The notes under the pieces: generated by a model | Told to the model about the DNA's origin: nothing | What the model saw: only the letters and a program-made list of their open reading frames with translations | Database searches by the model: none | Part shown: piece by piece, positions 1 to 7,248 of the stretch | How positions within the stretch are numbered: position 1 is the stretch's first letter | How the letters are laid out: each line of letters begins with the position of its first letter | Made by a program: the position numbers and the translations under genes | Assembly (NCBI GenBank): GCA_016126025.1 | Contig: JAEFDA010000022.1 | Location: 1 to 19,135, forward strand | DNA from: Nitrososphaerota archaeon | Lineage (GTDB): Archaea > Thermoproteota > Nitrososphaeria > Nitrososphaerales > Nitrosopumilaceae | Length of the DNA: 19,135 nt | Reading direction: 5' to 3'

Positions 1-816
1 GAACCGGCACCAGAGCCCGCTCCCGAACCGGCACCCGAGTCTCCGAGGGGATCCCTGCCCAAGGGCATGGCTCCGCCACAACCAGCCGAGACCAAGCCGC
101 AGCCGGCCGAGTCCGCGCCATCGGGAAACCTCAACGACGCGCTGGAGAAGGCGTACAGATCCATTGCCATGACGGACTTTCACGATTACCGTGCCAAGGT
201 AACCGGATACTCTCCGGCCCCCAACAGGTACTTTGTACGCAGGACCGCACCCGCCGGGCACGTTCCGACCGAACCCAGCTGGAACGAGCAGAAGGCCAAG
301 GTAACAGGATACACGCAGCCGTCCAACCAGTACTTTGCAACTAGGGCCAGACTGGCGTACCATCCTCCGGACAGGACGTTTGGAGGATACGACCTGAAGG
401 TGGAGGGTTCTCCGCAGAAGGCGCAGCAGAGCCAACAGACGCAGCAGGCCCCGCCACCGCCTCCTCCCCCGCAGCAGACGCAGCAGGCCCCGCCACCTCC
501 TCCCTCACAGCAGTCCAAATCAAGGCAGGAGGAGCTGGCAAAGTATGAGGCCGAGTACCTGAAGCGCATGGAGACAGCCAACGCCCCGCCGCCCCCGTCC
601 CCGCAGGATGCCGCTCGTAAGGCTCAGGAGGAGGCCGCAAAGCTGGCGCAGCAGGCTGCCGCCGCCCAAGAGGCTGCAAGGGCAGCTCAGGAGAAGGCAG
701 CTGAAGCAGCAAAGGCAGCTGAAGCAGCAAAGGCAGCTGAAGCAGCAAAGGCAGAAGCGAGCAAAGCCGCCGAGGCGCCGAAGCGCCCCCGGGGCACGCT
801 TCCCAAGGGATTCTGA
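1..816 (+). CDS. Pro/Ala-rich low-complexity repeat protein, 5' end outside window
   Basis: The reading frame is open from base 1, so the start lies outside the window; 271 residues are visible. I do not recognise a family. Three parts can be seen. First is a Glu-Pro-Ala-Pro repeat ending in PRGSLPKG. Next are two copies of a motif of the form AKVTGY-x(3)-P-x-N-x-YF-x(2)-R (bases about 196-240 and 295-345), with a decayed third copy (YDLKVEG). Last come Gln/poly-Pro tracts followed by an Ala/Lys/Glu-rich helix resembling TolA-type spacers. The extreme C-terminus, PRGTLPKGF, repeats the PRGSLPKG near the visible start, so the protein may be built of larger repeats bounded by this motif. An ATG at 67 could be a start, but the in-frame sequence before it has the same composition. 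The role is unknown; a structural or surface spacer protein is a guess. No membrane segment is visible. Confidence 0.75.
   Translation, partial: EPAPEPAPEPAPESPRGSLPKGMAPPQPAETKPQPAESAPSGNLNDALEKAYRSIAMTDFHDYRAKVTGYSPAPNRYFVRRTAPAGHVPTEPSWNEQKAKVTGYTQPSNQYFATRARLAYHPPDRTFGGYDLKVEGSPQKAQQSQQTQQAPPPPPPPQQTQQAPPPPPSQQSKSRQEELAKYEAEYLKRMETANAPPPPSPQDAARKAQEEAAKLAQQAAAAQEAARAAQEKAAEAAKAAEAAKAAEAAKAEASKAAEAPKRPRGTLPKGF
697..750 (+). repeat. Three perfect 18-bp tandem repeats
   Basis: The unit GCAGCTGAAGCAGCAAAG occurs three times without a mismatch and encodes AAEAAK three times. A partial fourth unit follows. Perfect identity at DNA level suggests recent slippage expansion inside the Ala-rich helix of the host gene. 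Confidence 0.9.
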
Positions 817-842
817 TTTACAACCTCTCTTTATTTTGTAAA
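817..842. terminator. Bidirectional terminator between convergent genes
   Basis: TTTACAA (817-823) and TTGTAAA (836-842) form a perfect 7-bp inverted repeat around a pyrimidine/T-rich loop. It lies immediately after the stop of the Pro-rich gene and overlaps the stop codon of the peroxiredoxin gene on the other strand. The position and T-richness fit a shared terminator. The stem is AT-rich and weak, so the T tract may matter more than the hairpin. Confidence 0.5.
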
Positions 843-1289
843 TGACTCTAGGACCTGACGCGCGTGTCCTTTCGGCTTCACCTTCGCAAAGACCTTGAAC
901 ACCGTGCCGGATTCGTCCACCAGAAACGTGCTTCTGTTGACGCCCATGTACTCGCGGCCCATGAACTTTTTGGGCCCCCACACCCCAAAGGCGTTTGCCA
1001 GGGCCTTGTCGGTGTCGGCTAGGAGGGGATAGGGTATGTTCATCTTGTTGCAGAACTTTTGGTGCGACTCGGCCGTGTCCGGGCTGACGCCCAGTATCTG
1101 GATGCCAGCCTTCTCGAACGTCCCGTATGCCTTTGTGAACTCGTCTGCCTCGGTGGTGCAGCCGGGCGTAAAGTCGCGTGGATAAAAGTAGACGACGTAC
1201 CTGCCGCCGGCCATATCCGAGGAGCGGACGACCTCGCCGGCCTGGCTCTGCAGCTCAAAATTCGGTACCCGGTCGCCTTCTTGTATCAA
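831..1289 (-). CDS. bcp: Peroxiredoxin, PrxQ/BCP type
   Basis: Thiol peroxidase that reduces H2O2 and organic hydroperoxides in the cytoplasm, probably with thioredoxin as donor. From a TTG start at 1289 the protein has 152 residues, the usual length for the family. The peroxidatic site reads FTPGCTTE with Cys44. The Cys five residues later that some BCPs use is Ala here. A Cys lies 36 residues on, in HQKFC (Cys80), the spacing of PrxQ enzymes that resolve with a Cys in helix 3. An ATG 41 codons upstream (1412) keeps the frame open, but those extra residues are not family-like. An AT-rich box at 1316-1324 lies about 31 nt before the TTG, which supports the shorter form. The gene diverges from the aromatic operon. 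Function is confident; the start is less so. Confidence 0.88.
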   Translation of the reverse strand: MIQEGDRVPNFELQSQAGEVVRSSDMAGGRYVVYFYPRDFTPGCTTEADEFTKAYGTFEKAGIQILGVSPDTAESHQKFCNKMNIPYPLLADTDKALANAFGVWGPKKFMGREYMGVNRSTFLVDESGTVFKVFAKVKPKGHARQVLESFTK

Positions 1290-1315
1290 TGCGTCGTCTT
1301 GGTGTTTGATGCCAC

Positions 1316-1324
1316 TTAATATTT
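1316..1324 (-). promoter_or_regulatory. TATA-like box for the peroxiredoxin gene
   Basis: AAATATTAA on the minus strand, centred about 31 nt before the proposed TTG start. It would give a very short or absent leader. Confidence 0.45.
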
Positions 1325-1536
1325 GCTGGTGCTGCAATGTCGCGTCTAGGCTCAGCACGAGCATCTTCCGGATTTTACTGGCTTGCTTGGCATAATCCGT
1401 GTGGTTTGGCACACCACGTAACCAGATAACACCTGTTATGTTGCAAAAGCTGCCAGATCAATACCACAGAACCCCATCTTGCATATCTTCTGGCGCCACG
1501 CTGAGCCTGAACGCGTACCCCATGCCGGTACCATTG

Positions 1537-1545
1537 TTTTTAAAT
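1537..1545 (+). promoter_or_regulatory. TATA box of the aromatic operon
   Basis: TTTTTAAAT is centred about 26 nt before the ATG at 1567, the spacing expected for a leaderless archaeal transcript. It decides the start of the first operon gene against upstream ATGs at 1399 and 1438. Confidence 0.65.
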
Positions 1546-1566
1546 GGGCGACGCTTGCCTTGGCAC

Positions 1567-2346
1567 ATGGTCTCGGGCCTTCAGGTGCGTCTGTCCCGCA
1601 TACTTCGAGGCGGCAGGATGCTCTGCATCCCGATGGACCACGGCATATCCAACGGCCCCATACCGGGCCTGGAGGACCCCTCGCTAATAATACGCGAATG
1701 CGCCCCGGCCGGCCTCACCAGCGTTATAATAAACAAGGGCATACTAAAGTCGCTGGACGCGGTTCCGTCCGTCGGGGTGCTGGTGCACTTCTCCAGCAGC
1801 ACCTCCCGGTCCCTCTCGCCCAACCGCAAGATGCTCACCGGCAGCGTGGAGGAGGCGGTCCGGATGGGAGCCGACGGCGTCTCGTTGCACATCAACATAG
1901 GCGGCCGCGAAGAGCCCGAGATGCTGCAGGACCTGGGGATGGTGGCAGAACGGTGCCAGAATTGGGGCATGCCGCTGCTGGCCATGATGTATCCCCGAGG
2001 CGAGAACGTCGCCAACCCGCACGATCCCGAGATCGTCGCCCATGCCGCCCGGATAGGCGCCGAGTGCGGCGCCGACATAGTAAAGACCGTGTACACGGGG
2101 GACGTGGACTCTTTTGCCGGCATAGTGAGGAGCACGCCGGTTCCGGTGGTGGTGGCCGGCGGCCCGAAGGTGGAGTCGGACGCGGACCTGCTGCGCATGA
2201 CCCAGGAGGTGATGGAGGCCGGAGCCGCCGGCGTCACGTACGGCCGGAACGTATTCGCGCACCGCAACCCTCCTGCGATAACCAGGGCGCTGGCCCGCAT
2301 CATATTCGACGGCGAGAAGGCCGAGTCGGTGGGGGACCTTGGATAG
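1567..2346 (+). CDS. aroA': 2-amino-3,7-dideoxy-D-threo-hept-6-ulosonate synthase
   Basis: First enzyme of the archaeal route to 3-dehydroquinate: it joins L-aspartate semialdehyde to 6-deoxy-5-ketofructose 1-phosphate, replacing DAHP synthase (MJ0400-type, class I aldolase of the DhnA/FbaB fold). The 259 residues from ATG 1567 fit the family length. Visible landmarks are MDHG (23-26), MYPRG with Tyr142, IVKTVYTGD with the likely Schiff-base Lys173, the glycine-rich AGGPK (198-201) and GRNVF (226-230), which would bind phosphate. A TATA box 26 nt upstream supports this start. The stop overlaps the next gene by 8 bp, so the two are probably translated together. A plain fructose-bisphosphate aldolase is the alternative by fold, but the neighbouring 3-dehydroquinate synthase II argues strongly against it. 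Confidence 0.92.
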   Translation: MVSGLQVRLSRILRGGRMLCIPMDHGISNGPIPGLEDPSLIIRECAPAGLTSVIINKGILKSLDAVPSVGVLVHFSSSTSRSLSPNRKMLTGSVEEAVRMGADGVSLHINIGGREEPEMLQDLGMVAERCQNWGMPLLAMMYPRGENVANPHDPEIVAHAARIGAECGADIVKTVYTGDVDSFAGIVRSTPVPVVVAGGPKVESDADLLRMTQEVMEAGAAGVTYGRNVFAHRNPPAITRALARIIFDGEKAESVGDLG

Positions 2347-3367
2347 GGGGCGGGAGCTGATAGTGGCCCCGGCCACCGCCGACGGGCAGTTTCTCAAGGA
2401 GATTGCGGAGATGGGAATCAGGACGATACTGGCCGATCCGGCCACCGCCGCGGACATGCCCGTATCTGTAATGCACCGCCGGGAGGACTCCACGTACGTC
2501 CTGACCGGCGGCGCGGGAGAGCAGACCGGACGGCGTTATCGCATACTGTCCAACGCCGACATCGACGCCATGCTGGCGGACGCCGCCGCGGGCCTGGACT
2601 TTGTGATTGCAGACGTGGACGACTGGAAGATCATCCCGCTGGAGAACGCCATAGCCAAGCTGCACGACGTCGACACCCGCATAATCGCCTCGGCCGGCAC
2701 GGCCGACGAGGCGCGCAAGATGTTCTCCATACTGGACATAGGCGTCGACGCGGTGATACTGGAGACCTCCTCTGCCGACGAGGTGTCCTCCGCGCTGGAG
2801 TACCTGGCGTCCACCACGTTTGAGGTGGTTCCGGCCCGGGTCACCGCCATACGCGAGACCGGCGACGGCGAGCGGGTCTGCGTGGACACCACGTCCATGC
2901 TGAAGATGGGGGAGGGGATGCTGGTCGGCAACCGATCCAACTTCCTCTTCCTGGTACACAACGAGTCGGTGGGCTCCTCGTTCACGTCCCCGCGGCCATT
3001 CCGGGTGAATGCGGGCGCCGTCCACTGCTATACTCTGTCGCCGAGCGGCAACACGATGTACCTCTCGGAGCTGGAGGGGGGCTCGGAGGTGCTGGCGGTC
3101 AACCAGGGGGGCAGGTCGCGGCGCGTCACCGTCGGCCGCTCCAAGATAGAGAGCAGGCCCATGCTGTTCGTGGGGGCCGCCACCGATACGGAGTCGGGCG
3201 GAATAATAGCGCAGAACGCCGAGACCATACGGTTCGTGCGGCCCGGCGGGGAGCTGGTGTCGGTCACGCACCTAAAGGAGGGGGATCAGATACTGGTGTA
3301 CGCGACGCCGGCGGCCGGAAGACACTTTGGCATGAAGGTGGACAGCGAATACATCCTGGAGAAATGA
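2339..3367 (+). CDS. aroB': 3-dehydroquinate synthase II (archaeal type)
   Basis: NAD-dependent enzyme that deaminates and cyclises the product of the preceding gene to 3-dehydroquinate. It is the MJ1249 family, unrelated to bacterial AroB. The 342 residues are about full length. The C-terminal half is the most typical, with FEVVPARVT, a long VDTTSMLKMGEGMLVG segment, FRVNAGAVH, then VNQGGRSR and GRSKIESRP at about residues 254-272. The start is a TTG at 2339 that overlaps the end of the aldolase gene by 8 bp; no ATG fits better, and an in-frame GTG at 2363 is the alternative. The end overlaps the next start in an ATGA. The gene belongs to the six-gene aromatic operon. Confidence 0.93.
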   Translation: MDRGRELIVAPATADGQFLKEIAEMGIRTILADPATAADMPVSVMHRREDSTYVLTGGAGEQTGRRYRILSNADIDAMLADAAAGLDFVIADVDDWKIIPLENAIAKLHDVDTRIIASAGTADEARKMFSILDIGVDAVILETSSADEVSSALEYLASTTFEVVPARVTAIRETGDGERVCVDTTSMLKMGEGMLVGNRSNFLFLVHNESVGSSFTSPRPFRVNAGAVHCYTLSPSGNTMYLSELEGGSEVLAVNQGGRSRRVTVGRSKIESRPMLFVGAATDTESGGIIAQNAETIRFVRPGGELVSVTHLKEGDQILVYATPAAGRHFGMKVDSEYILEK

Positions 3368-4023
3368 AGTACACCACGTGCGCCTCTGTGGCCGCCGACA
3401 CGCCCGAGGGGATGCGCCGCGATCTGGATATGGCCCTGGAGTCGTCAAAGTATGCGGAAATACGCCTGGACTATCTGGATGCGTCCGGGGTGGGGCCTTT
3501 CCTTGAGTCGGTCTCGTCCAGGATGGGCCGCATCATACTCACACTGCGTTCGCGCAAGGAGGGGGGCCGGTTCGGGGGGACCGAGGCCGAGCGCATCCGG
3601 CTGCTGGAGGGGGCGGCCACATATGGGCCCTTCCTGCTGGATGTCGAGTATAACACGCTGCTGAACAATCCGGGATTGCGGAGCAGCCTGAACACAGACA
3701 TTCTGGCATCCTGGCACGACCTCCGGGGGAGCCCGCCGGTGGCACGGCTCCGGCGCCGCATGGGGGAGATGGGCAAGTACTCGGACTGGATAAAGATGGT
3801 CGTGACCGCCGATGCCGGGTACGGCGCCGCGGCCATACTGAGCCTGTACGCGTACCGCGGCAGGACCAACCTGGTGGCGTTTGCCATGGGGGACGCGGGC
3901 CGCTTCACCCGGCTGTGTTCCATGCACCTGGGGTGCCCGTTCATGTACGTGTCGCTGGGGGATCCGGTGGCCCCGGGCCAGTACTCGCTGGAGGATGCCC
4001 GACGCCTGTCCGGGGTCATGTAG
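3364..4023 (+). CDS. aroD: 3-dehydroquinate dehydratase, type I
   Basis: Dehydrates 3-dehydroquinate to 3-dehydroshikimate through a Schiff base. The 219 residues match the short archaeal form of the (beta/alpha)8 enzyme. All key positions are visible: EIRLDYL (Glu32, Arg34), LTLRS (Arg62), the catalytic base in SWHDL (His118), the Schiff-base lysine in WIKMVV (Lys144), and the closing-loop PGQYS with Gln206. The ATG overlaps the previous stop as ATGA (3364-3367), a sign of translational coupling. The next gene starts one base after the stop. No oddities seen. Confidence 0.95.
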   Translation: MKYTTCASVAADTPEGMRRDLDMALESSKYAEIRLDYLDASGVGPFLESVSSRMGRIILTLRSRKEGGRFGGTEAERIRLLEGAATYGPFLLDVEYNTLLNNPGLRSSLNTDILASWHDLRGSPPVARLRRRMGEMGKYSDWIKMVVTADAGYGAAAILSLYAYRGRTNLVAFAMGDAGRFTRLCSMHLGCPFMYVSLGDPVAPGQYSLEDARRLSGVM

Positions 4024-4024
4024 C

Positions 4025-4843
4025 ATGGTGCGGACGTTTGCCGTGATAGGGGACCCCATAGACCATTCGCTGTCGCCGGCCATGCACAACGCCGCGTTTC
4101 TGGAGACCCGCATGGACTGCACATACATAGCGTACCGCGTGCCGAGGGGGGATCTGTCCGCGGGTCTTGACTCCCTCCGGGCCGCCGGGATAGAGGGGTA
4201 CAACGTGACCATACCCCACAAGGTGGCCATAATGGAACGGCTGGACTCGGTCTCCGAGGAGTGCAGCCTCATAGGCGCCGCCAACCTAGTGCATGACCGC
4301 GGTGGCCGGCGGCGCGGCTTCAACACCGACATGGAGGGGTTTTTGAGGCCCCTCCTGTCCCGGAACGTGCCACTGTCCGGGTGCCGCGTGCTGTTGCTGG
4401 GCGCCGGCGGGGCGGCCCGGGCCGGCGCGTCGGGGCTGGCCGCCCGGGGCGCGTCCCACATACACGTCTGCAACCGGGATACCGGGAAGGCGCGGGGCCT
4501 GGCGGAGCACTGCTCCAAGATGGGAGTGTCCTCGAGCTCGGGCCCGCTGCCCTCATACGTGGAGGGGGGCTTTGATCTGGTGGTGAACGCCACCTCGGTC
4601 GGGATGAACGGCGGCCCGTCCCCGGCGGATATGAGCAGGGTGCCGCCGGGAGTGGTGGCGTACGATATGGTGTACACGCCAGTCCGCACCTCGTTTCTGG
4701 AGCAGGCGGAGGGGGCCGACGCCGCCACCATACCGGGCTGGGAGATGCTGCTGCACCAGGCCGCCCTCTCTTTCTCGATACTGCACGGCAGGGATGCTCC
4801 CGTGCCGGCGATGAAGCGGGCCCTTCTGGGGGTGTTCGACTGA
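4025..4843 (+). CDS. aroE: Shikimate dehydrogenase
   Basis: NADP-dependent reduction of 3-dehydroshikimate to shikimate. The 272 residues carry the expected landmarks: SLSP (15-18) for shikimate binding, NVTIPHK (60-66) with catalytic Lys66, FNTD (99-102) with catalytic Asp102, the Rossmann loop GAGGAAR (126-132), CNRD (149-152) at the position that selects NADP, and NATSVGM (188-194). The C-terminus has GWEMLLHQA, the usual shikimate-contacting segment. The ATG lies one base after the aroD stop. The start is unambiguous because the beta-strand RTFAVIGDP begins directly. Confidence 0.96.
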   Translation: MVRTFAVIGDPIDHSLSPAMHNAAFLETRMDCTYIAYRVPRGDLSAGLDSLRAAGIEGYNVTIPHKVAIMERLDSVSEECSLIGAANLVHDRGGRRRGFNTDMEGFLRPLLSRNVPLSGCRVLLLGAGGAARAGASGLAARGASHIHVCNRDTGKARGLAEHCSKMGVSSSSGPLPSYVEGGFDLVVNATSVGMNGGPSPADMSRVPPGVVAYDMVYTPVRTSFLEQAEGADAATIPGWEMLLHQAALSFSILHGRDAPVPAMKRALLGVFD

Positions 4844-4860
4844 GGGGGGCGACCGCCACG

Positions 4861-5688
4861 GTGCACGGCGCCGTATCTTTGGTGAACGCCGTCGCCACCG
4901 GGTACGGGGCCACCCTGGGGACCTCGCTGGTCACCACGGCCCGCGTCACGGCGGTCCCCGGCAAGGGGATATTGATAAACTCCCGCAGCCAGAGCTCCCG
5001 GCTGCTGAACATGACCATATGCAACGTGGTTCCCAAGGACGAGCTGCGGCGCCACCGCATAAGCGTCCATGTCACGTCCCAGGTGCCCACCGGCTGCGGC
5101 CTGAAGAGCTCCAGCTCCGTATCCACGGCGGTGGCCATGGCGTGCGCCAGCATATTCAATCCGGACATGGGAGAGAAGGAGGTGCTGGCCGCCGGCGTGG
5201 ACGCATCCATGCGCTCAGGTGTCAGCGTCACCGGAGCATACGACGACGTGTGCGGCTGCTATTACGGCGGATTCAACGTCACGCACAACTCTCGCTCCAG
5301 GCTGGTGGAGCACCGGCGCGCCCCGCCCGGGCTGGTCTCGGTGATATTCGTGCCCGAGAACCGCCGCCGCCGCAGCGTCCGGAACCTGAGGAGCATGGCC
5401 AAGGTTCTGAGCATGGCCTGGAAGGCGGCCCGGGAGGGGCGCCACTGGGAGGCCATGATTATGAACGGGCTGGCCGTCTCCCCGGTGCTGGGCCCAGACC
5501 CGTACCTGCTCAACTCCCTGCTGGATGCCGGAGCCCTGGGGGCCTCCCTCTCCGGGAACGGGCCGGCCGTTGCGGCGGTGGTGAGGGCCGGGGGGGAGCG
5601 GGACGTTGAGAAGGTCTTCAAGTCGCTGGATGGCCGCACCATAATAACCCCGATCAACAACAAGAAGGCGTTCTCCGATGAACTGTAG
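4861..5688 (+). CDS. aroK: Shikimate kinase, archaeal GHMP type
   Basis: Phosphorylates shikimate at the 3-hydroxyl with ATP. It belongs to the GHMP kinase superfamily (homoserine kinase fold), the archaeal replacement for bacterial AroK. The ATP loop PTGCGLKSSSS lies at about residues 76-86. The N-terminal HGAVSLVNAVATGYGA resembles family members, and the C-terminal LGASLSGNGPAVAAVV is the third GHMP motif. From GTG 4861 the protein has 275 residues. Family members usually have a few residues before HGA. The in-frame sequence upstream (RGATATV) would supply them if a CTG at 4840, overlapping the aroE stop, were the start. The end overlaps aroA by 11 bp. The function is clear; the start is uncertain by seven codons. 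Confidence 0.92.
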   Translation: MHGAVSLVNAVATGYGATLGTSLVTTARVTAVPGKGILINSRSQSSRLLNMTICNVVPKDELRRHRISVHVTSQVPTGCGLKSSSSVSTAVAMACASIFNPDMGEKEVLAAGVDASMRSGVSVTGAYDDVCGCYYGGFNVTHNSRSRLVEHRRAPPGLVSVIFVPENRRRRSVRNLRSMAKVLSMAWKAAREGRHWEAMIMNGLAVSPVLGPDPYLLNSLLDAGALGASLSGNGPAVAAVVRAGGERDVEKVFKSLDGRTIITPINNKKAFSDEL

Positions 5689-6946
5689 CGTATCGCGTTC
5701 CACGCTCTCCGGCGGCATATCGTGCCCCCCCAACAAGAGCTACACCCACCGGGCCGTGTTCCTGGCGTCGATGGCCGGCGGGGGCAGTGTGGTGGAGGGG
5801 GCGCTGCTATCGGGCGACACGCTCTCCACCATAGAGGCGTGTCGCAGGTTGGGCGCCGATATAGATGTGCGCGGCGACCGCGTCACGGTGCGTAGGGGGG
5901 TGGCTCCCTCGTGCGATGTGACCATCGACGCGGCAAACTCGGGCACCACCATACGCATGGCCGCCGCGCTGGCGTCGCTGTACGGGCACACCGCCACCCT
6001 TACGGGGGACGCCAGCCTGCAGGAGAGGCCCATGCAGCCCCTGCTGGACGCGCTGGGCGCCCTGGGGGCCAGGTGCACGTCCCGGGGCGGCCGACCCCCG
6101 GTGACCGTATCGGGCCCGATCTCCGGCGGGGCGGTGTCCATACGGGGCAACGTCTCCAGCCAGTTCGTCTCGGCCCTGGCGATGACCGCCCCCATGGCTC
6201 CCCGAGGCATGGACATAACGATAGAGGGACAGATGGTGTCGAGGCCGTACCTGGACATGACCCTGGCAGCGATGCGGAGGTTCGGCGTCTCGGCGAGAAC
6301 CGTCATACCATACCGCAGCTACGAGATACGCCCGGCCAGGTACGAGTCTGCCAGGTTCGCCGTCCCCATGGACTTTTCCAGCCTGGCGCTGCTGCTGTCC
6401 GCCGCGGTGCTGTGCGGTGACGGCTCCTTCCGTGTTCGCGGGGGGATGGACGGCCTCCCCCAGGGGGACGAGGCGTTCCTGGACATACTGGAGATGATGC
6501 GCGTGGCAGTGAGCGTGGGCGAGGACGCCGTGTCGGTCGCGCCGCCGGAGCGGCTGGGCGGCGGGACCTTTGATTTGGGCAACTCGCCGGACCTGCTGCC
6601 GCCGCTGGCCATACTGGCGCTAAAGTCCGAGCAGCCCATCGTGATAACCGGCGTGGGGCACGCCCGCCTCAAGGAGACCGACCGCATATCCATAATATCA
6701 TCGGAGCTGTCCAAGATGGGAGTGCGCATAGACGAGCGGCCAGACGGCATGACGTTGCACCCGCCCCGCCGGGTGCGGGGGGCGGCGCTCGATCCGCGGC
6801 ACGACCACCGGCTGTTCATGGCGTTTTGTATCGCGGGAATGTACGCGGGGGAATCGACCGTGTATGGGGCCGAGTCGGCCGCCGTCTCGTATCCGGAGTT
6901 CGTGCGGGACATGGTGGCGGCCGGCGGCGTCCTGGATATCGCGTGA
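5678..6946 (+). CDS. aroA: 3-phosphoshikimate 1-carboxyvinyltransferase (EPSP synthase)
   Basis: Transfers the enolpyruvyl group of PEP to shikimate 3-phosphate, the penultimate step to chorismate. The 422 residues span both inverse alpha/beta domains. Visible motifs are CPPNKSYTHRA (16-26), the archaeal form of the N-terminal substrate loop, DAANSGTTIR (84-93), QERPM and LDALGALG, QFVSALAM, and RLKETDRI (330-337). The ATG at 5678 overlaps the aroK stop by 11 bp. This is the last gene of the operon. Chorismate synthase, often near aroA in archaea, does not follow: none of the three forward frames after 6946 shows its conserved N-terminus. Confidence 0.96.
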   Translation: MNCSVSRSTLSGGISCPPNKSYTHRAVFLASMAGGGSVVEGALLSGDTLSTIEACRRLGADIDVRGDRVTVRRGVAPSCDVTIDAANSGTTIRMAAALASLYGHTATLTGDASLQERPMQPLLDALGALGARCTSRGGRPPVTVSGPISGGAVSIRGNVSSQFVSALAMTAPMAPRGMDITIEGQMVSRPYLDMTLAAMRRFGVSARTVIPYRSYEIRPARYESARFAVPMDFSSLALLLSAAVLCGDGSFRVRGGMDGLPQGDEAFLDILEMMRVAVSVGEDAVSVAPPERLGGGTFDLGNSPDLLPPLAILALKSEQPIVITGVGHARLKETDRISIISSELSKMGVRIDERPDGMTLHPPRRVRGAALDPRHDHRLFMAFCIAGMYAGESTVYGAESAAVSYPEFVRDMVAAGGVLDIA

Positions 6947-7220
6947 GCGGGGCGCCGCGGGCAGCCCGGATCCGGGACGCCGGAGTATCTTGGCGGGGGC
7001 GTTTGCGGCCTACAGGGACAGGATACACTCGGCGCCGGGACACGCCATTGGAGTGTCAAGTTGTGGGGATCCGAGATCGTGTCAGCCGATGGCGGTGCAC
7101 GGTACTTGTGTATGCTTGACACTGGCGATCAATACTACGCCAGTCCATAGTCTGCCCCCCAGCACCGGTCCGCAGCGCATGGGACCTTGGCTCCCGTAAC
7201 TTACCAGTCCGGTTAATAGA
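6947..7220. other. Intergenic stretch after the aromatic operon
   Basis: The roughly 300 bp between aroA and the next gene hold no convincing coding sequence. A frame starting with GTG at 6944 encodes an Arg-rich product with no recognisable feature. A parallel frame contains AAYRDRIHSAPGHA, which looks faintly protein-like but is not open to a sensible start. No tRNA fold or strong hairpin was seen. The last part is the promoter of the DUF285 gene. Confidence 0.6.
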
Positions 7221-7230
7221 TAAAATATAA
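7221..7230 (+). promoter_or_regulatory. TATA box of the DUF285 surface-protein gene
   Basis: TAAAATATAA is centred about 24 nt before the ATG at 7249, within an AT-rich patch (7211-7231) in otherwise GC-rich DNA. It predicts a leaderless message. Confidence 0.65.
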
Positions 7231-7248
7231 TGCCGGGGAGTACCGAGC

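Noticed and set aside
1399..1566. N-terminal extension of the aldolase from ATG 1399
   Set aside because: The extra 56 residues do not resemble the family, and the TATA box at 1537-1545 lies inside them.
6944..7119. Chorismate synthase directly after aroA
   Set aside because: A GTG overlaps the aroA stop, but the product lacks the conserved N-terminal FGESHG-type segment and looks random.
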